Source of the DNA: Vanilla planifolia
Taxonomy: Eukaryota > Streptophyta > Magnoliopsida > Asparagales > Orchidaceae
NCBI GenBank assembly: GCA_023846275.1
Contig: CM043875.1
Location: 9,853,958 to 9,917,957 of the forward strand
Direction of reading: 5' to 3'
DNA length: 64,000 nt
A program made the position numbers and the translations under genes. Below are positions 38,381-49,418 of this stretch, piece after piece (position 1 is the stretch's first letter; each line of letters opens with the position of its first letter). A model generated the notes under the pieces. That model searched no databases and had not been told where the DNA came from. It worked only from the letters and a program-made list of their open reading frames with translations.

Positions 38381-41317
38381 TCTATATGATGGAAATGACT
38401 TGGATAGAGCTAGTTAAGGGAAATGAAAGTAAAAATTAATTCTAACCCTAGAATGCATGAATCATTAAGATTAAGATGAGTAGAGATTTCCTAACTAGCC
38501 TAACTAATATCCCTTTATCAAAGGATTGATTGAATAACTAAGTAAGGTTTTAGGTTGTGATTAAGGCTCAAACTTTAGTAAAACATAGCCATGAATTCTT
38601 CTAAAGAGACTTTCCCAAGAGAAGCTAAGAAAAAGAAGACGATAGAAAGGAAGAAAATGGAGAATTTCCAAGCTAGTTCATGGAAGAAGAGAAGACCATT
38701 TGTTGTCGACCTCTACTCAACTAACAAAGGTAAGAGAACTCCTTTTCCTTATAAATTTAAAACCATGCTAGCTAATAAAATGAAGTAATTTGTTAGCATT
38801 CCTATAAAGAAAATTTTTCTTAAGAACATATGCTATTTTACTTTCTTAAAACTAAGTTTTCTATACTAATATTTATCCAATATTATTTTATTTTAGTGAG
38901 TAAAATGTATGTCCTAAATTCAAAAATATTCATATGGGAATTTGAGTTTATGTTCATGCCATAAGAATTAAATGATATAATTACATATGTGCTAATTTAT
39001 TTATAGAAATAACAAGTTTTTATAGCATATAATCTTGTGTTTGTGTTTATTGCTACCATTATGAATTTATGTGAAAGTTAAAAAAGGATTAAATGATGTG
39101 TTTTTGGGTTGAAATATTGAATGCATGCTAGAAGGATTCCCTAAATGCTAATGTTATGAAATTGAATTATAGCTTTTTATATGTAGCAGACTATGAGATC
39201 TTATATGTATATCCATGTTTAAAATTTTAACCTTCATGGTATCTTTTAGTTTTTCTATTTTGATAAAATTTAAAATTGCAATGAATGTTATAATGTGTGC
39301 CAAACCAAGACTAAGTATAAAACTGATGACAATTTATGTTTTCAATGATATTAATGTAAATCTTGTGATTTTGCTATCAATGCTGCAAAACTAAGATGAT
39401 CATCAAAACTTATTACTTTAAAAAATGTAATAAGGGCATAATGATGATGAATCTTGCTCAAAACATAGTAATAAATATTTTGAAGTTACACTATGAAACA
39501 TCATCTAAAATGTATTACACTTTCTTACTTTACAATTGAAATTTAGATATGATTTTAGCAATAAGAGTAGTTTGGCACTTCAGTTAGGCCATGAGGTAGA
39601 GTGGTAAGGCATAATCAATGGCTTAGAATTCAATAAGAAACTTGCAAAAGACTATAGATAGCTTTCGTCATAATTAAAGCCCCTAGTTTCCTTTTGCTTA
39701 GACTTTAGAGACTTGGGTTGGCCTTAGAAGAAGGCCAAGTATGGTTTTTGTCTTGATTGGCATAAAAAATGCATTAGGTTTGGTCAAGTAGGATTAAGAG
39801 ATTAAAAAGCCTTTGAGATAGTAGTAGACTTGGCTAGCTTCGATTAGGTTTAAGGAATTGTGGGTTTAACAAAGTGGACCTAAGCTTAAATTTTGAATTA
39901 TACAGAATTTGGAATTTAAATTATATTAATCTTGAAATTTGGATAAACAAGATTTAAAATTTGAAAACTCGTGATTCAAAAGTTAAATATCCAAATTTGA
40001 AATTTGGAGCTTGGATAATTTTAAGTAGCAAAGTATCCTGAGCCAGGGTTTGAAATAATTCATGACATGGATAAACCTTAAGTGAGGTTGAATATAGCAT
40101 AAGAATTAAACATAGAATTGCCTTTGTTAAGGCTATATAATTTCAAGGACTTTAATTTTTATATAAGAAAAATCTAAGATAGATTTGAGGTTGGATGATA
40201 ATATTGAGCACTTGGTGAGGCCTTAAGCACACTTGATTGGATTGAGGTAGAGAGCTTAGTTTTAGCCTTAGAACTAGTGTTAAGCTCTATTAAGGGGCTA
40301 ATTATTCTCTTGGACATTAGCTAAACTATAAACTAGCGTGGATTATTGGCAAAGTTAATGAGTATCTCTAAATTAGGCTCTTAGGTCATGGATCAATATC
40401 TTAGATATTGATTTAAGATGTATATATTTCTTAGGAGAGGCTTTAAAGAAAGGTGAAGTGATTTAAGTTCTCTTAAAAAATAAGAGAATATCATAAGTAG
40501 AACTCATGTGAACCAAAGTTAGAGAATAAAGTATTATAAATTTAAGGGTTTGAGTCAAGAATTTAAAATTTGAGTGAGTACTTAAGAGAAAACATAGATA
40601 ACCTAAAAGATTTTTATGAGCCATAGATAAAGGAAAGGGAAACAATAAGACAATAAAATTGAAAACTATAAAGGAAAGGATTGCCTCAAATAAGCTAATT
40701 TGGGTTTGGAAAAAATCATAGGTTGGCTAGATAGTAAAGTAAGGTTCTAACCCCAAATGGCTAATTTAATAACATTAATATTTTGAAAAAGCGTAGGGAT
40801 CATTCAAATGATATATCAGGGTTATTTTATGAAACACTAGATAAATACAAATAAAATCATAGAAATTGATAACATAAATAAGTTTATTTGATTATAACAT
40901 GGACTAGAATATAGTAGACTCCAATTGATGGACCTATTAGCCAAAGAAATGTAGGTCAGATATATCATATAATAGAACTCCTATTATGTATGGAGTTTGT
41001 AAGCCTCATTGCTTAAGTCATTACAAGAGGACCATGGATGTGCCTAAAGTATGGTGGTGAAGTGCTACTCATTGTTTAAAAGTCTTAGAGCCCTATGAGG
41101 TCATCCATGTGATTGGTAGAGCTATGATGTGTAAACCATCAGATCAAGAGGATTTTGAGATGGCTAAATCCCATTATAAGGCCTCACAAGAGACAGTCGA
41201 TGTGGCAGATAGCTTATGAGACTGTTGTGTGGTTGATGAAGACTTTATAACCTTATGAGGTGGCCTCATGTGACCAAACTTTCATGTGAGGGAGTGCCAG
41301 GTTATGTTATGACCAAA
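38381..41317 (-). repeat. Probable inverted copy (copy 3) of the ~3 kb interspersed repeat
   Basis: The block at 39.89-40.02 kb, with repeated gaatttgg, aaatttgg and aaaatttgaaa words, is the complement-style counterpart of 3.95-4.14 kb. Neighbouring words (gacttgggttggcctta, ctaagatagatttgagg) are also compatible with the complement of copy 1. At its right edge gtgagggagtgccaggttatgttatgacc could be a terminus. Divergence is high and the match was made by eye only. Confidence 0.4.
38591..38788 (+). other. Lysine-rich open frame, not recognised
   Basis: This is a 65-codon frame, very lysine-rich (KKKKTIERKKMENFQ). The complement at about 5.04-5.08 kb in repeat copy 1 (cttcttcttctcttcc) has similar composition, so this is more likely repeat sequence than a gene. 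A gtaag at 38729-38733 could be read as a splice donor. No family was recognised. Confidence 0.2.
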
Positions 41318-42319
41318 CTTATCATATTTCAAATTTTTCTTCTACACCAATTTCGATTATCTTGAACAATCACATAATATAGGGTATTCCTTCTTTCTCC
41401 TATGTAATGGCAGTCTCATATCTTTCCAATTTGTTAACAACATGACCAAATCATTGGCCTACCACTCTACCTAAAGCCCCTTGATGCCTTTTTTCACCAT
41501 TTTAATATAGTTCCATGTAATGCTTAGTTCTTTTCTAGGCCTCTTGATAAATTGAATCACCTTCACAATTTTCCATTGTAATGATTTTAATCCTAAAATC
41601 ATTGTAATTAAGCAAGAAGATTCAAGATCAATGATCACTTGATTGAACTTTCTAGCAAAGAACCATGTGAACTTATTAAAACACCCAATGTTTGAGCTTT
41701 TATTGTTGAATTTAGATTAATAAGTCTTGTAGAAGAATGGAGTACCTTTGAATATACATCCTAAATAAGTATGGCCATTATCATTTTTTTTTGTTTGTAC
41801 TGCCCATGCACATTATGCTTTATAGCACTTGATGGAGGGGGACCATGAAATGCTTTGACAATAGTTAGTCTTCTTAAATTGAAAAAAAGGTAATAATCTT
41901 ATCTACATAAGCATCTGATTAAATGGTTTTGTTTTGAATTAATGGTTTAGCCTTTAAATTACTAAAGCATAGCCAATTAATGTTTTTGATCATCTATGGT
42001 TCTATTACTATTTCCTCTTTATATAATCTAAGATTCCTTGCATTCCAAATCTATCAATAGATTAACATGGGGATGAGAGTTAAAACTTTCTTGTTAGCTT
42101 GACAACCACTAATCCCTTGCCACCATTGATTTAGAAGTGACAAGATTACTTTTTGTGTTTTAACTTTGTTCTCTAAACCCATAGCAAAGAATTCTTAAAT
42201 CCTTTGTGCAATGTTGCAATTAGTAAAAGCATGATCAATAGTGTCTTTGTAACAACTCTAGGGATATTTGGAAGCATGCTAAACTAGTAATCTTCTTATT
42301 GAGATGAGAAAGGAAGAGC

Positions 42320-42505
42320 CTAATTAAACATATGCCAGAGTAAGCTAGAGAATTTAGTTGGATATCTATAATTCCATATTCTCAATCTACTAGTTTTTTG
42401 AAAGTTTTTACTTCTAATTACATTCCAAGCCAAATTCAAGGTGACCAAACCATCCTTGTTTAATGTCCAAACCATGTTGTTACTATTAGATGGTCTAATG
42501 ACCAT
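42320..42505 (-). pseudogene. LINE ORF2 zf-RVT fragment
   Basis: This 61-codon minus-strand frame contains NMVWTLNKDGLVTLNLAWNV and ends PTKFSSLLWHMFN. The zf-RVT domain of plant non-LTR reverse transcriptases reads D...W....G.FSVKSAW......W...IW....PPK.S.FLW....R. Order and spacing fit. It is a relic of the second LINE. Confidence 0.75.
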
Positions 42506-43421
42506 TGATTCTATTAACTACTTCACTTTTCCCATACATTAAAAGCACATTTTAAATATTTAGCATTCTTATATTTTACATTTATAAGTTTTGCTAAAAA
42601 GGAGTTATAAATTAAATGTCTCCAAGTTAGTTTAGCAAAATATGTCATAGCAAGTCATTTGACTTTCTTAAGCCAAGACCATTTTCATCCCACTATTTAT
42701 TTCTCCTATTTGAACTAATCTAGTGGTGTTTATGAGTACCATCATAGTCGATCCACAAAATGTAGACATAAATTTCTAAATCCTTGTCATAATTTAAACA
42801 AGTAGAAGCAAGGTTATTAATGAATGAATAGTGATTAAATTGAGAACATTCTTAACAAGAATTAGTCATTCCCATATAGATAATAGCTTCTTACTTCTAG
42901 CAACCTTATTCTATAGTTTTTGTTTTAGATGTTGATAATATCTAAATTTTATCCTGATAGAATAATTAAGGCATCCCAAGTATATAATGGGCATTGGCTC
43001 TTGTTTCAATTTCAAAACCTTTGCAATTCTCTTATAGCAATAGCCTTCACCTTAGAAGAGGCTTAAAATTTGCATTTATGTTTGTTTAATATTAAACTCG
43101 ATATGTTTTGCAAAGATTCAATCATTTTATGGATGTTCTTTAAAGATTTGAAGTCTTGTCTACTAAATATTATAATGACTTCAATATAAGTGATATGTAC
43201 AATTGGGGGAGATCCCATTATTATAGTAAAATGTTGAATTTACTTCTTCAAAATACATAGAGTTAGTCTTCTAGAGAAATATTCCATTACAATGATGAAA
43301 AGCATTTGAGACATAGGACTATCTTACAAAAGGAGTTTTTATGGTTGGAAGAATCCATAATAAAGACCATTAACTATAATAGATAATACAAACTAGTAAA
43401 AAGATTCTTAAATAAAGTGAT

Positions 43422-43581
43422 TAACTTAGTTGAAAAATTGAAGCTTTGAAGCACTTGAATTGAAATTCACATGAGATTAAATTAATTTCACTTTAAATTT
43501 CTAACTTAGTTGAGAAATTGAAGCTGTGAAGCACTTAATAGAAATTCCCATGAGATTAAATCAAATTCACTTTAAATTTAT
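43422..43581. repeat. 80-bp tandem duplication
   Basis: taacttagttgaaaaattga at 43422 recurs at 43502 as taacttagttgagaaattga, and the two following ~70-base blocks match closely (gaagc.ttgaagcacttga, catgagattaaat). The period is 80 bp, with small differences. It interrupts the RT region of the second LINE. Confidence 0.85.
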
Positions 43582-43665
43582 AACTTAATTATACAATTCC
43601 TCATTTTTTTCAATATGACCAATAATTCATTAGTAATTAAGGTATTCTCTTTCATTCCCCTTCCT

Positions 43666-44010
43666 TTAACCAATCCAAACTAGTATAAAGAAATAATTTT
43701 GTTGACTAAAATTTGTAAACCTATTAGTTAAAAAGTTTCTTAAAATCCTTCTTCCATAATTAGTAACACATATATGTCTAAAGTCATAAGAGATAAATAG
43801 GTCATTAAATTTTGGGATTAAAACAATATGTGAGTTAATAATTCCTTTACGTATTAGGATACCATCTAAAAAATCTTTTATAGCATTCTTGACATCTAGT
43901 GCAACAATGTCCCTATATGTATTGGAAAATGCACCATTAAAGCCATCTCGACTTATTGTAGTGTGTTTGTTTAGTTGAGTAATAACTTGAAGAGCTTCTT
44001 TAAGGTCCAC
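43666..44010 (-). pseudogene. LINE reverse transcriptase N-terminal fragment
   Basis: This is a 114-codon minus-strand frame. It contains DLKEALQVI, SRDGFNGAF (family SPGPDGFNGAFF), KGIINSHIVLIPK (family IN.T.LVLIPK) and FISYDFRHICVTNYGRRILRN (family ..DFRPISL.N..YKI..K). These are the fingers and early palm blocks of plant L1 RT in their normal order. Further RT sequence follows to about 43.05 kb on the same strand (MLFIIVMEYFSRRL, then a degenerate active-site block). Confidence 0.85.
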
Positions 44011-46057
44011 CTCTTTGGTAAAAAAAACATTGTCTTTTTGATAATAATTTGTGGGATGTAATGTAGTTGAGCTTCCTAAGTAGTTTTATCTATTTTCCTA
44101 AAGTATTCTTTTTAGTGTAGTATGGCAATGTTCTACAAATGTTCTAATCCTAAGAGTTTGGCACCATATTTCCATTTTATTTTAGAGGTATGTAGTTTAA
44201 AGCACCTATCTTTGACTAAAGCATGGAAAACACTTGTGTTTTTTGCCTCATCTCTTAGCCATATAGCCTTAGCTTTATGATGCCAAAACGTTCCTTCCAT
44301 ACTTAGATAGATATTCTATAAGATTTCAATTTGCTACATTTAATTTGATATTATCTATTTTTGAGATACATTTCAAGAGTTATTTTTTGCACTTCCTAAC
44401 TTCCTCCTCAGTAATTTTAATGTTCTAAAAAATGATCCCAAAAGAAGTCTTATTCTAATATTTTAGAAAATCTTTTGTCATCTTAGCCAAAATTCAAGTG
44501 CCTATATTCTAGTAAGGTGAGTATAATATGTCTAATTATGCTCAATAAATTTGTATAAGGAGAGATGAGAGATCCACATATTTTAAAATTTAAATTATCA
44601 TGGACCATGGGATTGCTCATTTAAGTATTGTAATTAATAAAAGGGAGTAATAAGACCTTAATTACTTAGGTGTTTCACTGGCATAGCTAGGTTACACTCC
44701 AATCATTGATTTTTTAACAAAACTCTATCTAATATCTTCCATACCCATTTACTTATTCTCTTACCAACCCATGTGAATGGTGATACCTTAAAAAAGATCT
44801 CAAATAGCCACATTGATTAATTTAAATCTTTAATTCATCATAGTCTCCATGTTTTGATTTGTAGCACCCTTTTATTCTTGACTAAAGTAATAAAAATGAA
44901 ATCATGACATAATAATCATGAACTACTCTAATTAATAATAATTTCACTAATCTTCTTCCATAATTCATAGCTTAAAGTTTTAGAACTTTTAGCATATATA
45001 TTTATGCAATTTGAAGCTAACATGTTCTCCAAAATCATTAAATGAATGAGCTAATCATCATCATATATAGTTGAGCTTTGAATTTGTTTCTTCCATAATA
45101 TCCATATCTTTTTTGATTCGTTACTAGTATGTTGACCCTAATTTGAATGCTAGTTGTTGTAATTTCCTATCTTGAGCCACAGGTTCAAGTAGGGGTAATA
45201 AGCTAATTTTTTATAATTGATTATTTTTCTTATTCTATAAATCAATTTAACATTTGTAGCATCCTTATAATCAAAATAAGCATGTTATCCATTAGGAAAA
45301 ATACCCTTTTTCAAATTATGTTATTCTAGAACTTGTACGATTAGCTTTAGGACTAGTACATTGCTCGATGATTTTCTTTGCTCTATTTTTAGCCCTTCTT
45401 GTTTGGATTTTAGTAAATTCAACATTTTCTAGAGGTATTAAGCTTTACTTGTTAGCCCTTTCATGGAGTTCCAATTAAAAATTTTTCAATGTCACAAGAT
45501 CCAAGATGAGTTGAGATTTATGTGGAGCTAAGATTTCTAGATCTAAAACATATCCTTTACAAGATTGTTGAGCATTGCTAAACATTGCAAGGTCATCAAT
45601 TAATTTTTTTGGTAGCATGTTACTCATCTTATTATAGTTAATTAACTGAGGTGTTGAGATCATCAAATTTTCTCCTTATTCCATCTACCTTAGTGTTTCA
45701 TTAACTTTTATTTCTAATGTCTGTTGTAGTGGACATTGCAAAGCATTTTTTTCTTCAACAACATTATTTGGGCTAATATTATAATAAACCTGGGTATTAT
45801 CTTACCTTTCCAATTTTTGCTGCATAAACATGACATGACATTAACCTTAATTAAATCTTTTTTAGATTCTTGTTTCATAGGATGATTTTGTATTTGTTAT
45901 GGAATTACCTTGTTGTAGTGCCCATAGTAAAGAGGAAAATAGTCATTGTGTATTTTCTACCAAAAGCCACTTGATTTGCTACCTCTTTGGGTTATGTGTA
46001 CACATTAGAGAAGCTCTTTTAATAAATCCAACTCACACACACACTAGCAACCTTTGG

Positions 46058-46594
46058 TCATGTCAAGTTTAGATTGGTTGCATCAACCTTCATTAATTTT
46101 TTTATCTTGGATGCAATAAAATAAAGTGCAACTTTACTGAACATGTGAACTAGGAAATGCTCAAGTGAAATCCAAATTAGAGCTAGCAAAAGTTCCATAT
46201 TCAAATGGAAATCTAAATGCCAACTGAAAACCCTCATTTGGAATCCAATCACCTAGAAGCAATGTAACTAGAAGTAGAGTATGCATTCTTCCTTATCAAA
46301 TTAGATCATTATATGACTGTTATCTAGTGAGCCAATTCTAACTTCTTATAAAAATCCAATAGACACAAAAACATTCCTTTTCAATTCTAAGCTTAGTCTA
46401 CCATAAGAAATGTTTTTCACTAAAGCCAATTTGGAGTCAACTATCATTTTGGCAATTTTCTTCTCATCAAAGATAACTTCTAATTCCTTCTTAAAGGTTG
46501 TCAGAGTTTTGATGTTGATCAAAAAGTACAAAGTAGAGCCACCAAAGGCATTCATAGATGAATGATTCAGAGATGGGAGTTCCAACCCATCCAT
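46058..46594 (-). pseudogene. LINE ORF1, DUF4283-type RNA-binding domain (broken)
   Basis: Two adjacent minus-strand frames (46346-46594, then 46058-46252) together cover a DUF4283 domain, the usual N-terminal domain of ORF1 in plant L1 elements. Visible matches: SKLALVKNISYGRLSLELKR (family ...LVG.FSYGRPS...IR), VFVSIGFL, then QMRVFSWHLDFHLNMEL (family PMRVFKWTPDF), ALIWISLEHFLVHMF (family VPVWISFPNLPIHFF), FIASKIKKLMKVDATNLNLT (family IASAIGKPLKVDAATANLT). ORF1 proteins bind the element RNA. The break between the frames, about 93 bases, means it is not functional. Confidence 0.8.
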
Positions 46595-46870
46595 ACTTCT
46601 AATGCCTTATTTTGATGACATTTAGATAGCTAAAGTATGACATTTGGCATACCCATGTTCTCAATCCATGCAAATAGCTTTTGTGAAAATCTCAAGAGTC
46701 TTTCTTTCCTTGTCACCACTCTATTCACCATAATATTTATCATCTTGATCATTATCCCCTTCATTATCCTCGTTGATAATTTCTTTAGGATTGTTAACGC
46801 AATCCTTAGTAGATTATTTTTTAGTCAACATCTTGTGATGTATAGTTATAGTTCTATTAATTAGTATAAT

Positions 46871-48040
46871 TGTTATTTATTCTAGTAGATACTAAACTAT
46901 ATGGGATATTCTATGTTTGTTTTAGGTGAGCCTATTAATGAATCAATTGAGTGACTAGTTGAGATGGAGAAAGTTTATTTTAAGAGACATGAAATAAGCA
47001 TCATGATCAGATTAAGAGATTCTAACTCTCAGTTTAAATTTTAAACTTGAGAAGTGAAAAGTGACTATCCAAATACTCTAACTAATATATAAGTCTAATT
47101 GCAATAAAAAAATAAAATGTTGCAAAAAATGGGTGTGACATTAGAATTTCTTCAAAAGCTGTTGTTTACTTCCAAGCTTAACTAAAGTTAACCTAACACT
47201 TCACTTGAGCTCAACTTCATCATCTATTAGAATCCAATCCTCTTATGTGGAGCATATAAAGACAAGATTATTATACCCATTGTTAGGTTTATGTAACTCC
47301 CTATTGTCAAAAATTATAAGCAACCTAAATCAACATACTTCAAGTGAATCATGTAATATCAAGATCATTATTCTTAAATCTAATCAAACATAGCCAAGAT
47401 TAATATCTTCAACTTTAATCATGCATAGCCAAGAGTATCATCATACTAGTATCATCTACTAACTCTAATCACATATATCCAAAACACCATCTATCATCCT
47501 TAGGAAATTATTATTGGATAACCTTTCTAAACCTAATCTAATCTCAACCTAACCATTAATAACCAACTCATAACCAATTGTCCTAACCTAACTGAGATCT
47601 CCATCTAATCTAGCCATCTTCTAAGGTTTAAGTCAAGCCTATCAAGCTTCCAACCTAACCAAGAAGTCAAAGCATCATAGAAGCCATCTAAATCCTCTTA
47701 AGGTTATTATTATGCCTCGCATGGCCTTAACCAAGCTATGTAACCATGATAGATGGGCATAACCAAAGAAATACTCAAATTTTGGCCATAAGAAATATTA
47801 TTAGGTTTGGCTACAAATGCAAACTTCAACATAAAGGTTCAAGACCTAAACTTAGAATCTAATTGCATAAGAATAATTTTTTTTTGCCTTCTTTAGTAAT
47901 CTCACTTCTTTCTTGGATAAAATCATTACGTCATGAAACTAACCTTATATCATCCAATTCTAAGCATGAGTACTAAGCATTAGATCTAAATTTTCATTAA
48001 TCAACACCATGATCAATGTACTATATTCTTTACCTATCTT
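46871..48040. other. AT-rich spacer, possible fragment of the interspersed repeat
   Basis: No gene was recognised. Between 47.15 and 47.8 kb, words like cctaacc, taaccaactcataaccaa and ctaatctagccatct give a texture like repeat copies 1 and 2, in the same orientation. No ordered alignment could be drawn, so membership is only a suggestion. Confidence 0.3.
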
Positions 48041-48065
48041 TAGAATAGAATCTAATTATCAAATC

Positions 48066-48228
48066 AATAATGGAAAAATTGGAAAAAGTAAATTGAATTA
48101 TCTTTTGAAAATTGAGGGAACAAAAAGTGCATAACCTAAATGAAAATGAAAAGATTTCAAAATAAATAATGGAAAAATTGGAAAAAAATAAATTGAATTA
48201 TCTTTTGAAAATTGAGGGAACAAAAAGA
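48066..48228. repeat. 99-bp-period tandem duplication
   Basis: aataatggaaaaattggaaa begins at 48066 and again at 48165. About 63 bases from each start, running through aaattgaattatcttttgaa and gagggaacaaaaag, are nearly identical. The second copy has a slightly longer A run. Confidence 0.9.
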
Positions 48229-49418
48229 ATAAACTTAAATAGAAATTAAAATAAACTTTAATTAAGTAAAGAATTCAAATATATACACTAATCATATTCA
48301 TATCATGTCCTCATCATACACTATGATTAGTTATCCTTAAAATAGGACAGAAAGCGATATTTGAAGACTTAGATAGTGATTGAACTAATTTGAGTCATAC
48401 AAGTATGATTCATTTATCATATAAGTATAGTCTTTATTTTAAAAGGTAGGTTATTGGTTATAAGTATGATCCCTTATCACCTAAAAATCTTTTGTTTTAC
48501 TATTTCTCTCCCATACAAAGGTTTTTAAAGTAAATAATATTTTATAAAACTAATTTTATAATAGTTATCAATAAAAAGAAAATTCATCTATTGATATATA
48601 TCTTATTTTTGAGATGATTAAATTAACATTTCTTATAATTCAATATTCTTCTTGTTGGACATATTATTCATCAATTCTTAATGGATATCTTAATTTACGG
48701 AATAAAGTAATTAAATGGTTTGCTATTATCAAAATAATATATTGTCGCTATGACTCATGATCTTCGACATCATTTCTTTATTGAATATTAACTTTATTTT
48801 CTATATTTTAGGAGTTTAATATATAATCTTATTTTAGTTTGCTCTAAATATAATTATAATTTTTTTAAATACACAAAAATCTTATCTTAATTTATCAAAT
48901 ATTATGACTTTCACATTAAGTTTTTGTTACATTGTCAAATGCCATGTTCAAATTGCAATAATCATTTTAATTATAATTTTCTTGTTCAGTAAGTTGACCA
49001 AGAAAAATAAATTTCAAAAATGTTCTATTAAATTACTAATATTATTCAGTGCTAAACAGTGATTCCTAACTGCTACGGCTTTAGGCATGGATGACTTAAA
49101 CTTTTGTTTATAAAATAACATTTTTTAAATATGTTTTTTCTAAAGAAGTTTTAAAAGTATGTTTTAAGAAAAATGTTTCATTAAAACTATTTATGATAAT
49201 TTTCGAAACCACAAATTTTTTTTTCACTTCTATATGTGGCAAAAAAGTGAAATTGTTTAAACTTGTTGACATTTCACAAATGAAGACAAAAACAATCGTC
49301 ACAAGCTGGAGTGAGCAAAACAAATTAAAGGGGTCACGTCTATTAAGCTCGAACTAGAAAAAAGAAGCAAAATATTTCAGCGTGCATCTTCCAGTAATGG
49401 CTATGGAGATAGAGCACC
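48229..49418. other. Upstream region of the PUP exon; no gene seen
   Basis: AT-rich to about 49.05 kb, then more mixed composition towards the PUP start. A tataaaataac word at 49109-49119 lies about 300 bases before the ATG and could be a TATA element, but it is not distinctive in such AT-rich DNA. No 5' exon or repeat was recognised. Confidence 0.35.

Larger units (their letters stand above)
41318..46870 (-). mobile_element. Decayed L1-type LINE, minus strand (second, more complete)
   Basis: Read right to left, all main parts of a plant L1 element appear in order: ORF1 with a DUF4283-type domain (46594 to 46058), ORF2 endonuclease C-terminus (about 44.85-44.6 kb; SPFTW and a VKHLS block), RT (44010 to about 43.05 kb) and zf-RVT (42505 to 42320). 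Total length, about 5.5 kb, is near the usual 5-6 kb. Frames are broken by many stops and shifts, so it is inactive. The left (3') end abuts the inverted repeat copy near 41.32 kb; no poly(A)-type tail or target duplication could be placed confidently. It is a separate insertion from the LINE at 32.6-37.7 kb, which has the same orientation. Confidence 0.8.
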
